Part shown: positions 25,901-36,600 of the stretch, piece after piece | Numbering within the stretch: position 1 is the stretch's first letter | Layout of the letters: each line of letters opens with the position of its first letter | DNA from: Bolinopsis microptera | Lineage: Eukaryota > Ctenophora > Tentaculata > Lobata > Bolinopsidae | DNA: 64,000 nucleotides | Reading direction: 5' to 3' | Assembly: GCF_026151205.1 (NCBI RefSeq) | Contig: NC_087081.1 | Span: 16,965,058 to 17,029,057, forward strand | Program-made: the position numbers and the translations under genes | The notes under the pieces: generated by a model | The model's input: only the letters and a program-made list of their open reading frames with translations | Told to the model about the DNA's origin: nothing | Database searches by the model: none

Positions 25901-28900
25901 AGTTTACAACCATTCAATTAATTTCCGATCGATACAAATGGGAATTACCTCTCTCCCCCTCTACAAAGTTGATTAACTTGCCGCTAACAATTAGAGGTTA
26001 AGTAGGACGAAAGTGGGCCCAGTTAACTTACCGCTAACAATTAGAGGTTGGGTAGGACGAAAGTGGGCCCAGTTAACTTACCGCTAACAAAGTAACAATT
26101 AGAGGTTGGGTAGGACGAAAGTGGGCCCAGTTAACTTACTGCTAACAATTAGAGGTTGGGTAGGATGGAAGTGGGCCCAGTTAACTTACCGCTAACAATT
26201 AGAGGTTGGGTAGGATGGAAGTGGGCCCAGTTAACTTACCGCTAACAATTAGAGGTTGGGTAGGACGAAAGTGGGCCCAGTTAACTTACCGCTAACAATT
26301 AGAGGTTGAGTAGGATGGAAGTGGGCCCAGTTAACTTACCGCTAACAATTAGAGGTTGGGTAGGACGAAAGTGGGCCCAGTTAACTTACCGCTAACAATT
26401 AGAGGTTGGGTAGGATAGAAGTGGGCCCAGTTAACTTACCGCTAACAATTAGAGGTTGGGTAGGATGGAAGTGGGCCCAGTTAACTTACTGCTAACAATT
26501 AGAGGTTGGGTAGGATGGAAGTGGGCCCAGTTAACTTACCGCTAACAATTAGAGGTTGGGTAGGATGGAAGTGGACCCAGTTAACTCCTCGGTCGTGTCC
26601 CTCCAGCACGTGCTTCACGAGCGCATCACTCTGTCCAAACAGATCTATCTGACCTGGTGTTTGGGTGCGAAATGTATCGGCTGAAATTATTACATTGAAT
26701 TCACTTAGTCACTAACATGTGACGTCACTTCAACCAGAGATAAGATTCACCACCATCTACTCGTAGACGACATAACAAACATTCTTACCAGATCATTCCA
26801 TGCCCATCATTAATCATCAATCAGGGGGGGTCCCCTCTCAATCAGTAATACAAATAATTACCGCTCCAGTTCTTGACAAAACACGGAAAATAACATTGAT
26901 TTTATCAACATGACAGAAAGCTGAATCTATGAGTTGATTGTATTGATATTAAATGACACGTTAGTGACTAACACGTGACTAACATGTGACTAACACGTGA
27001 CTAACTCACCTGACCCAGGCTGAGCTCTCTTCCTTCTCAGTCCGGTAATGTCCCAGACTCTTACTGTCTGGTCCAAACTAGCGGACACTACAAGGTCCTG
27101 TTTAGGGTGGAACTGCGCGCACATCACGTAGTGGTTATGTCCTGTTAGTACACTGAGAGTGGGGTTGTTAGATCTGGAGACAAACATGTCCTGTTAGTAC
27201 ACTGAGAGTTGGGTTGTTAGAGCTGGAGACAAACATGTCCTGTTAGTACACTGAGAGTGGGGTAGTTAGATCTGGAGACAAACATGTCCTGTTAGTACAC
27301 TGAGAGTGGGGTTGTTAGAGCTGGAGACAAACATGTCCTGTTAGTACACTGAGAGTTGGGTTGTTAGAGCTGGAGACAAACATGTCCTGTTAGTACACTG
27401 AGAGTTGGGTTGTTAGAGCTGGAGACAAACATGTCCTGTTAGTACACTGAGAGTTGGGTTGTTAGATCTGGAGACAAACATGTCCTGTTAGTACACTGAG
27501 AGTGGGGTTGTTAGAGCTGGAGACAAACATGTCCTGTTAGTACACTGAGAGTTGGGTTGTTAGATCTGGAGACAAACATGTCCTGTTAGTACACTGAGAG
27601 TGGGGTTGTTAGAGCTGGAGACAAACATGTCCTGTTAGTACACTGAGAGTTGGGTTGTTAGAGCTGGAGACAAACATGTCCTGTTAGTACACTGAGAGTT
27701 GGGTTGTTAGAGCTGGAGACAAACATGTCCTGTTAGTACACTGAGAGTTGGGTTGTTAGAGCTGGAGACAAACATGTCCTGTTAGTACACTGAGAGTTGG
27801 GTTGTTAGAGCTGGAGACAAACATGTCCTGTTAGTACACTGAGAGTGGGGTAGTTAGATCTGGAGACAAACATGTCCTGTTAGTACACTGAGAGTGGGGT
27901 TGTTAGAGCTGGAGACAAACATGTCCTGTTAGTACACTGAGAGTTGGGTTGTTAGAGCTGGAGACAAACATGTCCTGTTAGTACACTGAGAGTTGGGTTG
28001 TTAGAGCTGGAGACAAACATGTCCTGTTAGTACACTGAGAGTTGGGTTGTTAGAGCTGGAGACAAACATGTCCTGTTAGTACACTGAGAGTTGGGTTGTT
28101 AGAGCTGGAGACAAACATGTCCTGTTAGTACACTGAGAGTGGGGTAGTTAGATCTGGAGACAAACATGTCCTGTTAGTACACTGAGAGTGGGGTTGTTAG
28201 AGCTGGAGACAAACATGTCCTGTTAGTACACTGAGAGTTGGGTTGTTAGAGCTGGAGACAAACATGTCCTGTTAGTACACTGAGAGTGGGGTTGTTAGAT
28301 CTGGAGACAAACATGTCCTGTTAGTACACTGAGAGTTGGGTTGTTAGAGCTGGAGACAAACATGTCCTGTTAGTACACTGAGAGTGGGGTTGTTAGAGCT
28401 GGAGACAAACATGTCCTGTTAGTACACTGAGAGTTGGGTTGTTAGATCTGGAGACAAACATGTCCTGTTAGTACACTGAGAGTTGGGTTGTTAGAGCTGG
28501 AGACAAACATGTCCTGTTAGTACACTGAGAGTGGGGTTGTTAGAGCTGGAGACAAACATGTCCTGTTAGTACACTGAGAGTGGGGTTGTTAGAGCTGGAG
28601 ACACACATGTCCTGTTAGTACACTGAGAGTGGGGTTGTTAGAGCTGGAGACAAACATGTCCTGTTAGTACACTGAGAGTGGGGTTGTTAGAGCTGGAGAC
28701 ACACATGTCCTGTTAGTACACTGAGAGTTGGGTTGTTAGATCTGGAGACAAACATGTCCTGTTAGTACACTGAGAGTGGGGTTGTTAGAGCTGGAGACAA
28801 ACATGTCCTGTTAGTACACTGAGAGTTGGGTTGTTAGAGCTGGAGACAAACATGTCCTGTTAGTACACTGAGAGTTGGGTTGTTAGAGCTGGAGACAAAC

Positions 28901-31850
28901 ATGTCCTGTTAGTACACTGAGAGTGGGGTAGTTAGATCTGGAGACAAACATGTCCTGTTAGTACACTGAGAGTGGGGTTGTTAGAGCTGGAGACAAACAT
29001 GTCCTGTTAGTACACTGAGAGTTGGGTTGTTAGAGCTGGAGACAAACATGTCCTGTTAGTACACTGAGAGTTGGGTTGTTAGAGCTGGAGACAAACATGT
29101 CCTGTTAGTACACTGAGAGTTGGGTTGTTAGATCTGGAGACAAACATGTCCTGTTAGTACACTGAGAGTGGGGTTGTTAGAGCTGGAGACAAACATGTCC
29201 TGTTAGTACACTGAGAGTTGGGTTGTTAGATCTGGAGACAAACATGTCCTGTTAGTACACTGAGAGTGGGGTTGTTAGAGCTGGAGACAAACATGTCCTG
29301 TTAGTACACTGAGAGTTGGGTTGTTAGAGCTGGAGACAAACATGTCCTGTTAGTACACTGAGAGTTGGGTTGTTAGAGCTGGAGACAAACATGTCCTGTT
29401 AGTACACTGAGAGTTGGGTTGTTAGAGCTGGAGACAAACATGTCCTGTTAGTACACTGAGAGTTGGGTTGTTAGAGCTGGAGACAAACATGTCCTGTTAG
29501 TACACTGAGAGTGGGGTAGTTAGATCTGGAGACAAACATGTCCTGTTAGTACACTGAGAGTGGGGTTGTTAGAGCTGGAGACAAACATGTCCTGTTAGTA
29601 CACTGAGAGTTGGGTTGTTAGAGCTGGAGACAAACATGTCCTGTTAGTACACTGAGAGTTGGGTTGTTAGAGCTGGAGACAAACATGTCCTGTTAGTACA
29701 CTGAGAGTTGGGTTGTTAGAGCTGGAGACAAACATGTCCTGTTAGTACACTGAGAGTTGGGTTGTTAGAGCTGGAGACAAACATGTCCTGTTAGTACACT
29801 GAGAGTGGGGTAGTTAGATCTGGAGACAAACATGTCCTGTTAGTACACTGAGAGTGGGGTTGTTAGAGCTGGAGACAAACATGTCCTGTTAGTACACTGA
29901 GAGTTGGGTTGTTAGAGCTGGAGACAAACATGTCCTGTTAGTACACTGAGAGTGGGGTTGTTAGATCTGGAGACAAACATGTCCTGTTAGTACACTGAGA
30001 GTTGGGTTGTTAGAGCTGGAGACAAACATGTCCTGTTAGTACACTGAGAGTGGGGTTGTTAGAGCTGGAGACAAACATGTCCTGTTAGTACACTGAGAGT
30101 TGGGTTGTTAGATCTGGAGACAAACATGTCCTGTTAGTACACTGAGAGTTGGGTTGTTAGAGCTGGAGACAAACATGTCCTGTTAGTACACTGAGAGTGG
30201 GGTTGTTAGAGCTGGAGACAAACATGTCCTGTTAGTACACTGAGAGTGGGGTTGTTAGAGCTGGAGACACACATGTCCTGTTAGTACACTGAGAGTGGGG
30301 TTGTTAGAGCTGGAGACAAACATGTCCTGTTAGTACACTGAGAGTGGGGTTGTTAGAGCTGGAGACACACATGTCCTGTTAGTACACTGAGAGTTGGGTT
30401 GTTAGATCTGGAGACAAACATGTCCTGTTAGTACACTGAGAGTGGGGTTGTTAGAGCTGGAGACAAACATGTCCTGTTAGTACACTGAGAGTGGGGTTGT
30501 TAGAGCTGGAGACACACATGTCCTGTTAGTACACTGAGAGTTGGGTTGTTAGATCTGGAGACACACATGTCCTGTTAGTACACTGAGAGTGGGGTTGTTA
30601 GAGCTGGAGACACACATGTCCTGTTAGTACACTGAGAGTGGGGTTGTTAGAGCTGGAGACAAACATGTCCTGTTAGTACACTGAGAGTGGGGTTGTTAGA
30701 GCTGGAGACAAACATGTCCTGTTAGTACACTGAGAGTGGGGTTGTTAGATCTGCAGACAAACATGTCCTGTTAGTACACTGAGAGTGGGGTTGTTAGATC
30801 TGCAGACAAACATGTCCTGTTAGTACACTGAGAGTTGGGTTGTTAGAGCTGGAGACAAACATGTGTGTTAATATTTTACGTAATATTAATATTATTCTGT
30901 AAAAACACATTATATATTTGTTTCCTGGATCCCTAACATGTTTAACACTAACACAGGATTATAATCTACTATATAAACCCGGAATTACAGACACCTTACC
31001 TACCATTACTCACCTTGTACTAAATGTACATATATCATAATAAAAGGCTGTCAAAGTCCAGATACGAAACATTATACATTGCAGAAAACGGAGTAATTAA
31101 TTAATTAATTAATTAGTAATTAATAACTGAGTTAGTCTGTAAATAAGTTTTACAGGAGAAGTAAGTGATCTCTAACCTGATACAAGAGCGGCTCTGCCAG
31201 TTCCAGATCCTGATGGTCTGATCGTCAGAACAGCTCACTATCCAAGGGTGCTCGTCGTGGAAGAACGTGGTCCGAATGTAATCGAGGTGACCCAACATTG
31301 TGAACAGACATTTCCTTTGCTTGTAGTTCCAAACCTGCAGTGAAATGGTTTTAATTGGGTGAACAACTCCAGATGCATGAACGTGCTTTGAATGTCGAGG
31401 AATAAAATGAACCATTCAGTAAATGAATCTGGAAAAGATCACCAAATATGCTTGAACTCTTAATATCGTATAAAAGAACTAAGAAGAAGTAAACCTTGAT
31501 CTTGTAATCATCACCACCAGACACAAACAATGGTTGAGAGATGTGGAAGTGAACTCCTCTAACAGGACCGTCATGTTCGTCAAACTTCTCTATCAGGGTA
31601 CCCATCCTGTAGTCCCAGAGTTGGATTACTCCAGAGTGGAGCGAGGCTAGAACCCATGGTCGTGTTGTGTGGAATGATATTCCTGGTTGAAAGGAAACAT
31701 TTAGGTGGTGACTTTATCTGTGGACTTTCATTAACAAGTATTTAAAACTTCAAAATTTGGTCCTGAGAAAGCTTCATCACTAATCAAGTGTTTTTAAAAT
31801 TTCGTTTTACCTTTAACACGGGCAGACTTGGTCTTGAACTTGTCAAGCAT
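22941..31850 (-). CDS. COPA: Coatomer subunit alpha (alpha-COP), N-terminal WD40 part; 3' exons not found
   Basis: Ten exons: 31811-31850, 31495-31682, 31177-31334, 27010-27152, 26540-26653, 24779-24932, 24492-24592, 23958-24110, 23502-23663, 22941-23041. Frames join at every junction and give 438 residues, starting [14 protein letters not shown]. Alpha-COP is a large subunit of the COPI coat, which carries cargo from Golgi to ER; its N-terminal WD40 propeller binds dilysine signals. WD40 landmarks seen: [85 protein letters not shown]-like region at [13 protein letters not shown], and [13 protein letters not shown]. Alpha-COP is usually about 1,220 residues, so about 780 are missing. Four introns carry large arrays. 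Exon 4 could also start at 27173, adding seven residues, but 27152 matches the conserved length. Confidence 0.93.
23110..23175. repeat. G-rich low-complexity tract
   Basis: Almost pure G with a few C and A, in COPA intron 9. The reading is probably not exact in length. Confidence 0.75.
23673..23890. repeat. 12-bp tandem repeat (TGTTTATAGGTG)n in COPA intron 8
   Basis: About 18 copies. On the minus strand it reads (CACCTATAAACA)n and ends at the acceptor of COPA exon 9 (CACTATTTGCAG), so it makes up the 3' end of that intron. Confidence 0.9.
24147..24355. repeat. 19-bp tandem repeat in COPA intron 7
   Basis: Eleven copies of CACTGACAGTGCAGTGTAA and a CGCTGACAG variant. Each unit contains the partly self-complementary string CACTGACAGTG. 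The intron is otherwise short (24111-24491). Confidence 0.92.
24933..25980. other. COPA intron 5, left part: AT-rich, no exon seen
   Basis: AT-rich intronic sequence with a short AT palindrome near 25030-25055 (TATCTATATATTATATAGAT) and a CTAACTAACCT array at 25737-25860. No coding content was recognised. Confidence 0.6.
25737..25860. repeat. Degenerate 11-bp repeat (CTAACTAACCT)n
   Basis: About ten imperfect copies on the plus strand, inside the COPA intron between exons 6 and 5. Confidence 0.8.
25978..26582 (-). repeat. Splice-donor array at COPA exon 5 (50-bp unit, about 12 copies)
   Basis: On the minus strand each unit reads CACTTCCATCCTACCCAACC, then TCTAATTGTTAGCG, then GTAAGTTAACTGGGCC. 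That encodes [11 protein letters not shown] followed by a strong donor (G|GTAAGT). The first copy (26540) completes conserved COPA sequence ([17 protein letters not shown]). The others repeat exon end plus donor downstream. One unit has an eight-base insertion near 26090. Confidence 0.93.
26962..27006 (-). repeat. Donor-adjacent 11-bp repeat at COPA exon 4
   Basis: Directly after the exon 4 donor (minus strand AG|GTGAGTTAGTCAC) follow three to four copies of GTGTTAGTCAC, which resemble the donor sequence itself. A similar (CACGTGACTAACTGA)n repeat occurs at 47513-47550. Confidence 0.7.
27120..30865 (-). repeat. Splice-acceptor array at COPA exon 4 (49-bp unit, about 75 copies)
   Basis: On the minus strand each unit reads GTTTGTCTCCAG, then ATCTAACAACCCCACTCTCAG, then TGTACTAACAGGACAT. 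The second AG matches the expected exon 4 acceptor, since what follows encodes VLTGH of COPA. Each unit also has CTAAC and TACTAAC, both branch-point-like, and a second acceptor (CTCCAG). So every unit is a nearly complete 3' splice-site module plus about 16 bases of exon. Unit variants (GGGGTAG/GGGGTTG/TTGGGTTG; AGATCT/AGAGCT; ACAAAC/ACACAC) show a higher-order repeat of 34 units (1,666 bp). Confidence 0.95.
30866..31176. other. COPA intron 3, AT-rich part
   Basis: AT-rich intronic sequence with a (TTAA/AATT) tract at 31094-31125. No exon is seen. Confidence 0.6.
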
Positions 31851-34310
31851 CCTAAACGATTGGGAGCTGTTAAAATGAGTTAATACCTTATAATAGAATA
31901 TGTGGACACTTATCACGTTTCTAAGCAAACATTTTAATAGGAATTAGTATCATATCTGAAACCTCATGCCATGGGTAAAACAACCCAATTATTGACAATT
32001 ATTAGCAAGACAGTTTTAACAATTTGTGGACTTGATTTCTTAACTGGCAGTTATCTATAGTTAACTATGGTTATCGTTGCTGAAAGGAGTCTGGGAAAAA
32101 GGGCGAAACTGGTTTTTGTTAATAGCAGTTTTAGAGCATCATTTTATATTTCATTGGTTGTAGGATATGAACTTCAGAAGCAGTGAGACAATTTCCAGAC
32201 TTTTAGTGTAGCCATAAAGTGTTTTTAAATTGTCTGAGATTAGGTGGTTAGTATTGGGGGAGGGGGGGGGGGGGTGGGATGTTGAACACAGTGACTACCA
32301 GTGGGGGGTGTGATACTGAATTGGAATAGTCTACCAGTGGAATAGTCTACCAGTATGTATCCGGCAGTCAGAGCGGATTTCTACTTTTAGGGCCAGACTG
32401 ATCAAGTATCTCTGGGCTGCCGATACAGTCTGGCCAGATTAGCTTTCCAGAAATGTGTTTTTTGTTGGTTATAATTCTGTCCGTCCGATTTCCCGTCCAC
32501 TTGTCTCCCTTATTTTTTCCATTTCACCCTTTTGTAAAAAGGCAATAGTGAATATGGTGTCATTCCTTTCGTTCGTTCGTTAGTTACCATGACAACTTAC
32601 CGGGCGCGCGAGGATTGCTTGCGGAGATGTGGTGTATAGCTAACTTGTGGTCAATGAATGCGCAGCACGATTTTATTGTATACTATGTTATGTATAGTAT
32701 TAGGTAATAAGCCCAATTTGTACATGGCGTTTAAATAGCACGTGTAGTGTACTGATGTGTTTCAATATTATTATTATAAAGTGAGCTGATTAGAGCTTAT
32801 ATTTATAGTTATAGGAAATGGAAATCTAGCGTTTGCCAAAACGAATAACGGGCGCAATTCTTGTTCTTGTTCTCAGTTGTGACAGAATTGTGATGAGCAA
32901 AATACTTATAACTATTTATGATATGTTTGATTTCTTGTTATTGTTTGTCATTCAAATTTGGTAGACAGCCCCAATGTTAATGTGGCTCTTGCTATGTGTT
33001 GGTTCAGCTGAATTAATTATTATACAAGTTTATTTTTCTTTTTTAGTTAGTTGTCATCCCGCCACACAATAAGCAACTTATATTGCAGCACCATTTACAA
33101 TTAGCTTGGGCCAGCAGTTGAATCATGCTACGAGTGATAGATGATACCTATTGCTCAGGATTTACGATTGTGCTCTGCCAATTGCATCACTTGATTTAAT
33201 TTATTGTATATATTGATATATGACATCTTTGATAGGATAGATGTGTCTGTGTTTAATAGGAATAGTTATGTAAGTTATATGAAAGAGAATCCATTGGTAG
33301 CTAAGAGGAAGAAGGTTAATATCAAAGGTATTTAGTTGAATTTTTTTAAAGTTTGTAATTATATGGTTTCAAACGTAAAGTGTTCATTTTCTATGAATTT
33401 CTTTTTGAGATGCCCAGAGAGGCATTATAAATCATTTATAAATCATGATTTAATTTGTATCAGGTAGCTATATTTTTCAAGGATAACAGTGCCCCAGATG
33501 CAAACGGTAAAATTTGTTGCTTTGAGGTAGAGTAGGTGCAATTTTATGTTGTTTCTGTTTCCACTGCAAAATTATTAAAAGTGTATTATTGGCATCTTCA
33601 TATATTAAGACGTCAAGGAAGACTAGCAATTTCTTACTTATGTTGATACTCTGCAGCTATATATTTTGTTTAAGACTGCAGTGGTGTAACGTTGCATGTA
33701 GGCACCCCCCCCCCCCCTGTTGGCGCCTCCTCTCCCTCTTAATGTAAAACGTAAAATTGGACAAATTAGGTGATTTTAGTATCACAACATTAGTAAAGTA
33801 AACATCTCTTGTGCACAACACTTTACTGCGGTTCTGTTGGTTCTGGAAAACATTTTTGATTAAAAGAAAATACACTGACCACACTATTACCACAATGCTG
33901 GCCGTTACAAAATCCTGATTCCAAATTTTTGTTGCCATTTCCAATTTATTGTTCGATTTTGATTCCGAATCACTGCAAAACCGTATATACCTTGACACAC
34001 ATTGCATTTCCCAAGGGTTGCCAGGTATTTTAACTTTTGCTGAGGTTTAGAATAGCCATGCCGACCAAACGTCTTTAGCTTTATGGCTTCAGTTGGAGCC
34101 AATAATAAAAACAAAAGCAGAAATTCAAGGTTGATGCAGCTATCCTGACAGGTGTTTCTCAGTTCAGTCCTAGAGCACAAATAGTTCAATCTGGAATGAA
34201 CCTGACAGGACTGAAGGTCGTTGTTGCAGATGGTATGATATAAATGGGGATCGTTCACATAACATAACATGTATTGTGTATGCTATTTTGGGCTATGTTA
34301 GACCCCCGCC
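31851..34310. other. Upstream flank of COPA and AT-rich mobile-element ground
   Basis: The COPA promoter should lie just right of 31850; I see no clear TATA or CCAAT arrangement to define it. A G-rich tract occurs at 32257-32279 and a C run at 33704-33717. No supportable exon was found. The short motif TGTGCTCTGCCAATTGCATC first appears at 33169 and recurs further right. Confidence 0.4.
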
Positions 34311-34315
34311 CCATC

Positions 34316-34500
34316 CAAGATAGGTGGGCTAGTGGTTAGAGCTTCTGCCTTCTGTGTAAAAGGTCCAGGATTCGAATCCCAGTGTCACCCAGTCTAGGGA
34401 GTACATAAGGATTCGTTGGATCTAGAGATCTCTTCCGTCGACTCGGTCGATGATAGGAAACTTGACTGAGGGTTAAATTAAGAGGGGTGCCTGTGCCATT
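34316..34500 (+). mobile_element. tRNA-derived SINE-like element
   Basis: An A-box-like string TGGGCTAGTGGTTAGAGC (34325-34342) and a B-box-like string GGATTCGAATCCC (34368-34380) are spaced as in a tRNA promoter. The flanks do not fold into an obvious acceptor stem, and a non-tRNA tail follows (TAGGGAGTACATAAGGATTC and onward). This is the usual layout of a tRNA-derived SINE head and body rather than a working tRNA gene. Confidence 0.6.
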
Positions 34501-34562
34501 TACATACAAAAGACCTCACAGACCTGATTATCAACCAGCAAAACACCCTTGAACATTACAAC

Positions 34563-35468
34563 ATGTCAATTCAAAATGACACTATAAAAAGTCTCAAGGC
34601 AATCAAGGAGAAACACTTATTTACGGTTAGCAAATCAATAGAGGACAGTGTAAGAGATCCCAACCTAAAGAGATCCCTCCAGTTCATCAAAGAGAAAGGT
34701 TCAGGATGTTGGCTTACTGCACTTCCATTGAAGAGATTTGGCTACTCCCTGAACAAGATTGAGTTCCGTGATGCTCTGTACTTGCGTTATGGTTGGGAGA
34801 TCCCTAACACCCCATTTCACTGTGCTTGTGGAGATAGAAATAATGTGAATCACACACTTATATGCAAGAAAGGTGGCTATGTTTCTATGAGACACAACAA
34901 CATCCGCGATCTAAATGCAGAGCTGCAGCGTGAAGTATGCAGAGATGTAGTGACTGAGCCAGCATTGATACCCCTTGATAATGAAGAAATTGTTGGTACC
35001 AATGCTGATAGAGCTGCACCTGATGTATCCTCACGAGGTCTCTGGAGCACATTTGAACGAACATTCTTTGATGTCTGTGTTACCCACCCCAACTCACCCA
35101 CATATGACAAAAAAGATATGGAACAGATCTATAAAGCTCATGAAATGAGGAAAATGAAAAAGTACAACAACAGAATCATCCAGGTGGAAAAAGGCACCTT
35201 TACTCCACTTATATACTCAACAAATGGCGGATGGGGTCCACAAGCCACAAGATACCACAAGAGACTCGCTGAAAAACTATCCCAGAAGAGAGGAGAAGAC
35301 TATGCGGCTATTATGTGTTACATGCGCACCAGGATTAGATTCTCAATCCTCAGGAGCACCCTGATAGCGGTCAGGGGTGAGAGAGGGAGACGGCAATCGT
35401 ATACATTGCCAGTCAGTGTAACTTCGTTTAACTTGATACCTGCCACCATGGACTATGAATGTTTCTAG
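34563..35468 (+). CDS. Mobile-element ORF with CCHC knuckle and PD-(D/E)XK-like nuclease motif
   Basis: An uninterrupted 301-residue ORF. A zinc knuckle CACGDRNNVNHTLIC (C-x-C-x7-H-x4-C) lies at about residues 88-102. It is followed by APDVSSRGLWSTFERTFFDV, a PD-x15-D arrangement like the restriction-like endonuclease at the C terminus of R2-type non-LTR retrotransposons. A conserved-looking tail contains TPLIYSTNGGWGPQA and MRTRIRFSILRSTLIAVRG. The reverse transcriptase domain expected upstream is absent; a SINE-like sequence is there instead. It is probably the 3' part of a truncated retroelement. The intact frame suggests recent insertion or retained function. Similar domains may occur in other element classes, so the R2-type link is tentative. 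Confidence 0.6.
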   Translation: MSIQNDTIKSLKAIKEKHLFTVSKSIEDSVRDPNLKRSLQFIKEKGSGCWLTALPLKRFGYSLNKIEFRDALYLRYGWEIPNTPFHCACGDRNNVNHTLICKKGGYVSMRHNNIRDLNAELQREVCRDVVTEPALIPLDNEEIVGTNADRAAPDVSSRGLWSTFERTFFDVCVTHPNSPTYDKKDMEQIYKAHEMRKMKKYNNRIIQVEKGTFTPLIYSTNGGWGPQATRYHKRLAEKLSQKRGEDYAAIMCYMRTRIRFSILRSTLIAVRGERGRRQSYTLPVSVTSFNLIPATMDYECF

Positions 35469-36600
35469 ACACTATCCTTTTGATATTGAGATATTGGCAT
35501 TTCAGATCACGTGTACATCGTTCCTTTTTTTACGACACAGTAATTTATTGACACTCACAGCTATAATTTTAATCATTGAATCAGTATTTTTATCTGTGCT
35601 CTGCGAATGCATCACATGAATCAGTTTTTTAATCTATTAACTTATTACACATTTGTGCTCTGCTTTAGCATCACTTGACTATTTAAAAAAAATTGTTTGT
35701 TCAGGCCATGACCTTATAGTCAGCCAATTGGCCATTGCTATATTATGTGTATATTGTTTGAATATTCTTTTCTTACTTTTTTTACATTGTAGTGTACTAT
35801 AATACAGTGTACACAAGGGCGGTCGAACTATTCGAGGTTATACGCCCTCTTATATAAACCATCTATATGTGGTACTGTGGTACTGAAGGGTACCCTTATA
35901 TTATACCTGCTACAAATGTTTGCAGGTTTGGTTTGGTTTTTAGGATCGTTTCGCTTGTGTGGCTCAATTTCACGTTTTAAAAAAATATTGGTAATTATTT
36001 GTAAAAATGTATTGTGCTTTGCCAATTGCAACACTAACAAAATTTGACTGTGCTCTGCCAATTGCATCACAGTTTTTGCAAGATGTAATTGAATGTATAT
36101 ATATATACTGTAATTTCACGTTGCTGATGGGTGTTTTAATTATATTATAAACTTAGCTGTTCTATTCAAACAAACCGAATTGCGGATGCACAATCAATTT
36201 TAACAGTTGTAGCGCGATGCACTACTGGGTCGCGCGCGCGCATCCAATAATGCTTCTCGCAACCACTTATGCAAATCGGCGAAATGCGAAGAATTCACAT
36301 CGTGAATCAATTTTAACAGATACCCGTCACATTATTATTCTCCAATTACAAAAATGTCCCAATCAGTCCGGTTGAGCTGCGAGTCAGCCATAAAAATATG
36401 CATTAGGACCTTTTGTTCTTTTAACCAACAACCTTATAATTACAAGGCCAGGTTCGCCTTACCTGGCACGCCATTCCCAATGCGCGGCGCTCTTTTCGAT
36501 TCCCAATTTCGCGGCGCTCTTGCTATAGTTACTAGTAAGCTGATAGCTAGCAAGCTAAAGTAATACGTGACGCGCTTGTTTCACTTGACGGATGTAACTC
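35469..36600. other. AT-rich flank with copies of the TGTGCTCTGCC motif
   Basis: No exon was recognised. From about 36210 the sequence becomes richer in CGCGCG and joins the GC-rich module region. Confidence 0.5.

Larger units (their letters stand above)
33169..36075 (+). repeat. Dispersed motif TGTGCTCTGCCAATTGCATC, five copies
   Basis: Copies or close variants at 33169, 35595, 35654, 36013 and 36049, all in the same orientation. Four lie within 600 bases downstream of the mobile-element ORF ending at 35468. This suggests they belong to 3' untranslated regions of one element family, though that is inference. Confidence 0.6.

Noticed and set aside
27153-27173. COPA exon 4 starting at 27173
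   Set aside because: It keeps the frame but inserts seven residues between SRSCI and VLTGH, where alpha-COP proteins are of constant length; 27152 gives the conserved spacing.
27120-30865. CRISPR array or satellite centromere
   Set aside because: Units are contiguous without unique spacers, and the unit derives from a COPA splice junction in a eukaryotic gene.
34320-34390. Functional tRNA gene
   Set aside because: A and B boxes are present but I cannot form a convincing acceptor stem and cloverleaf; a SINE head is more likely.
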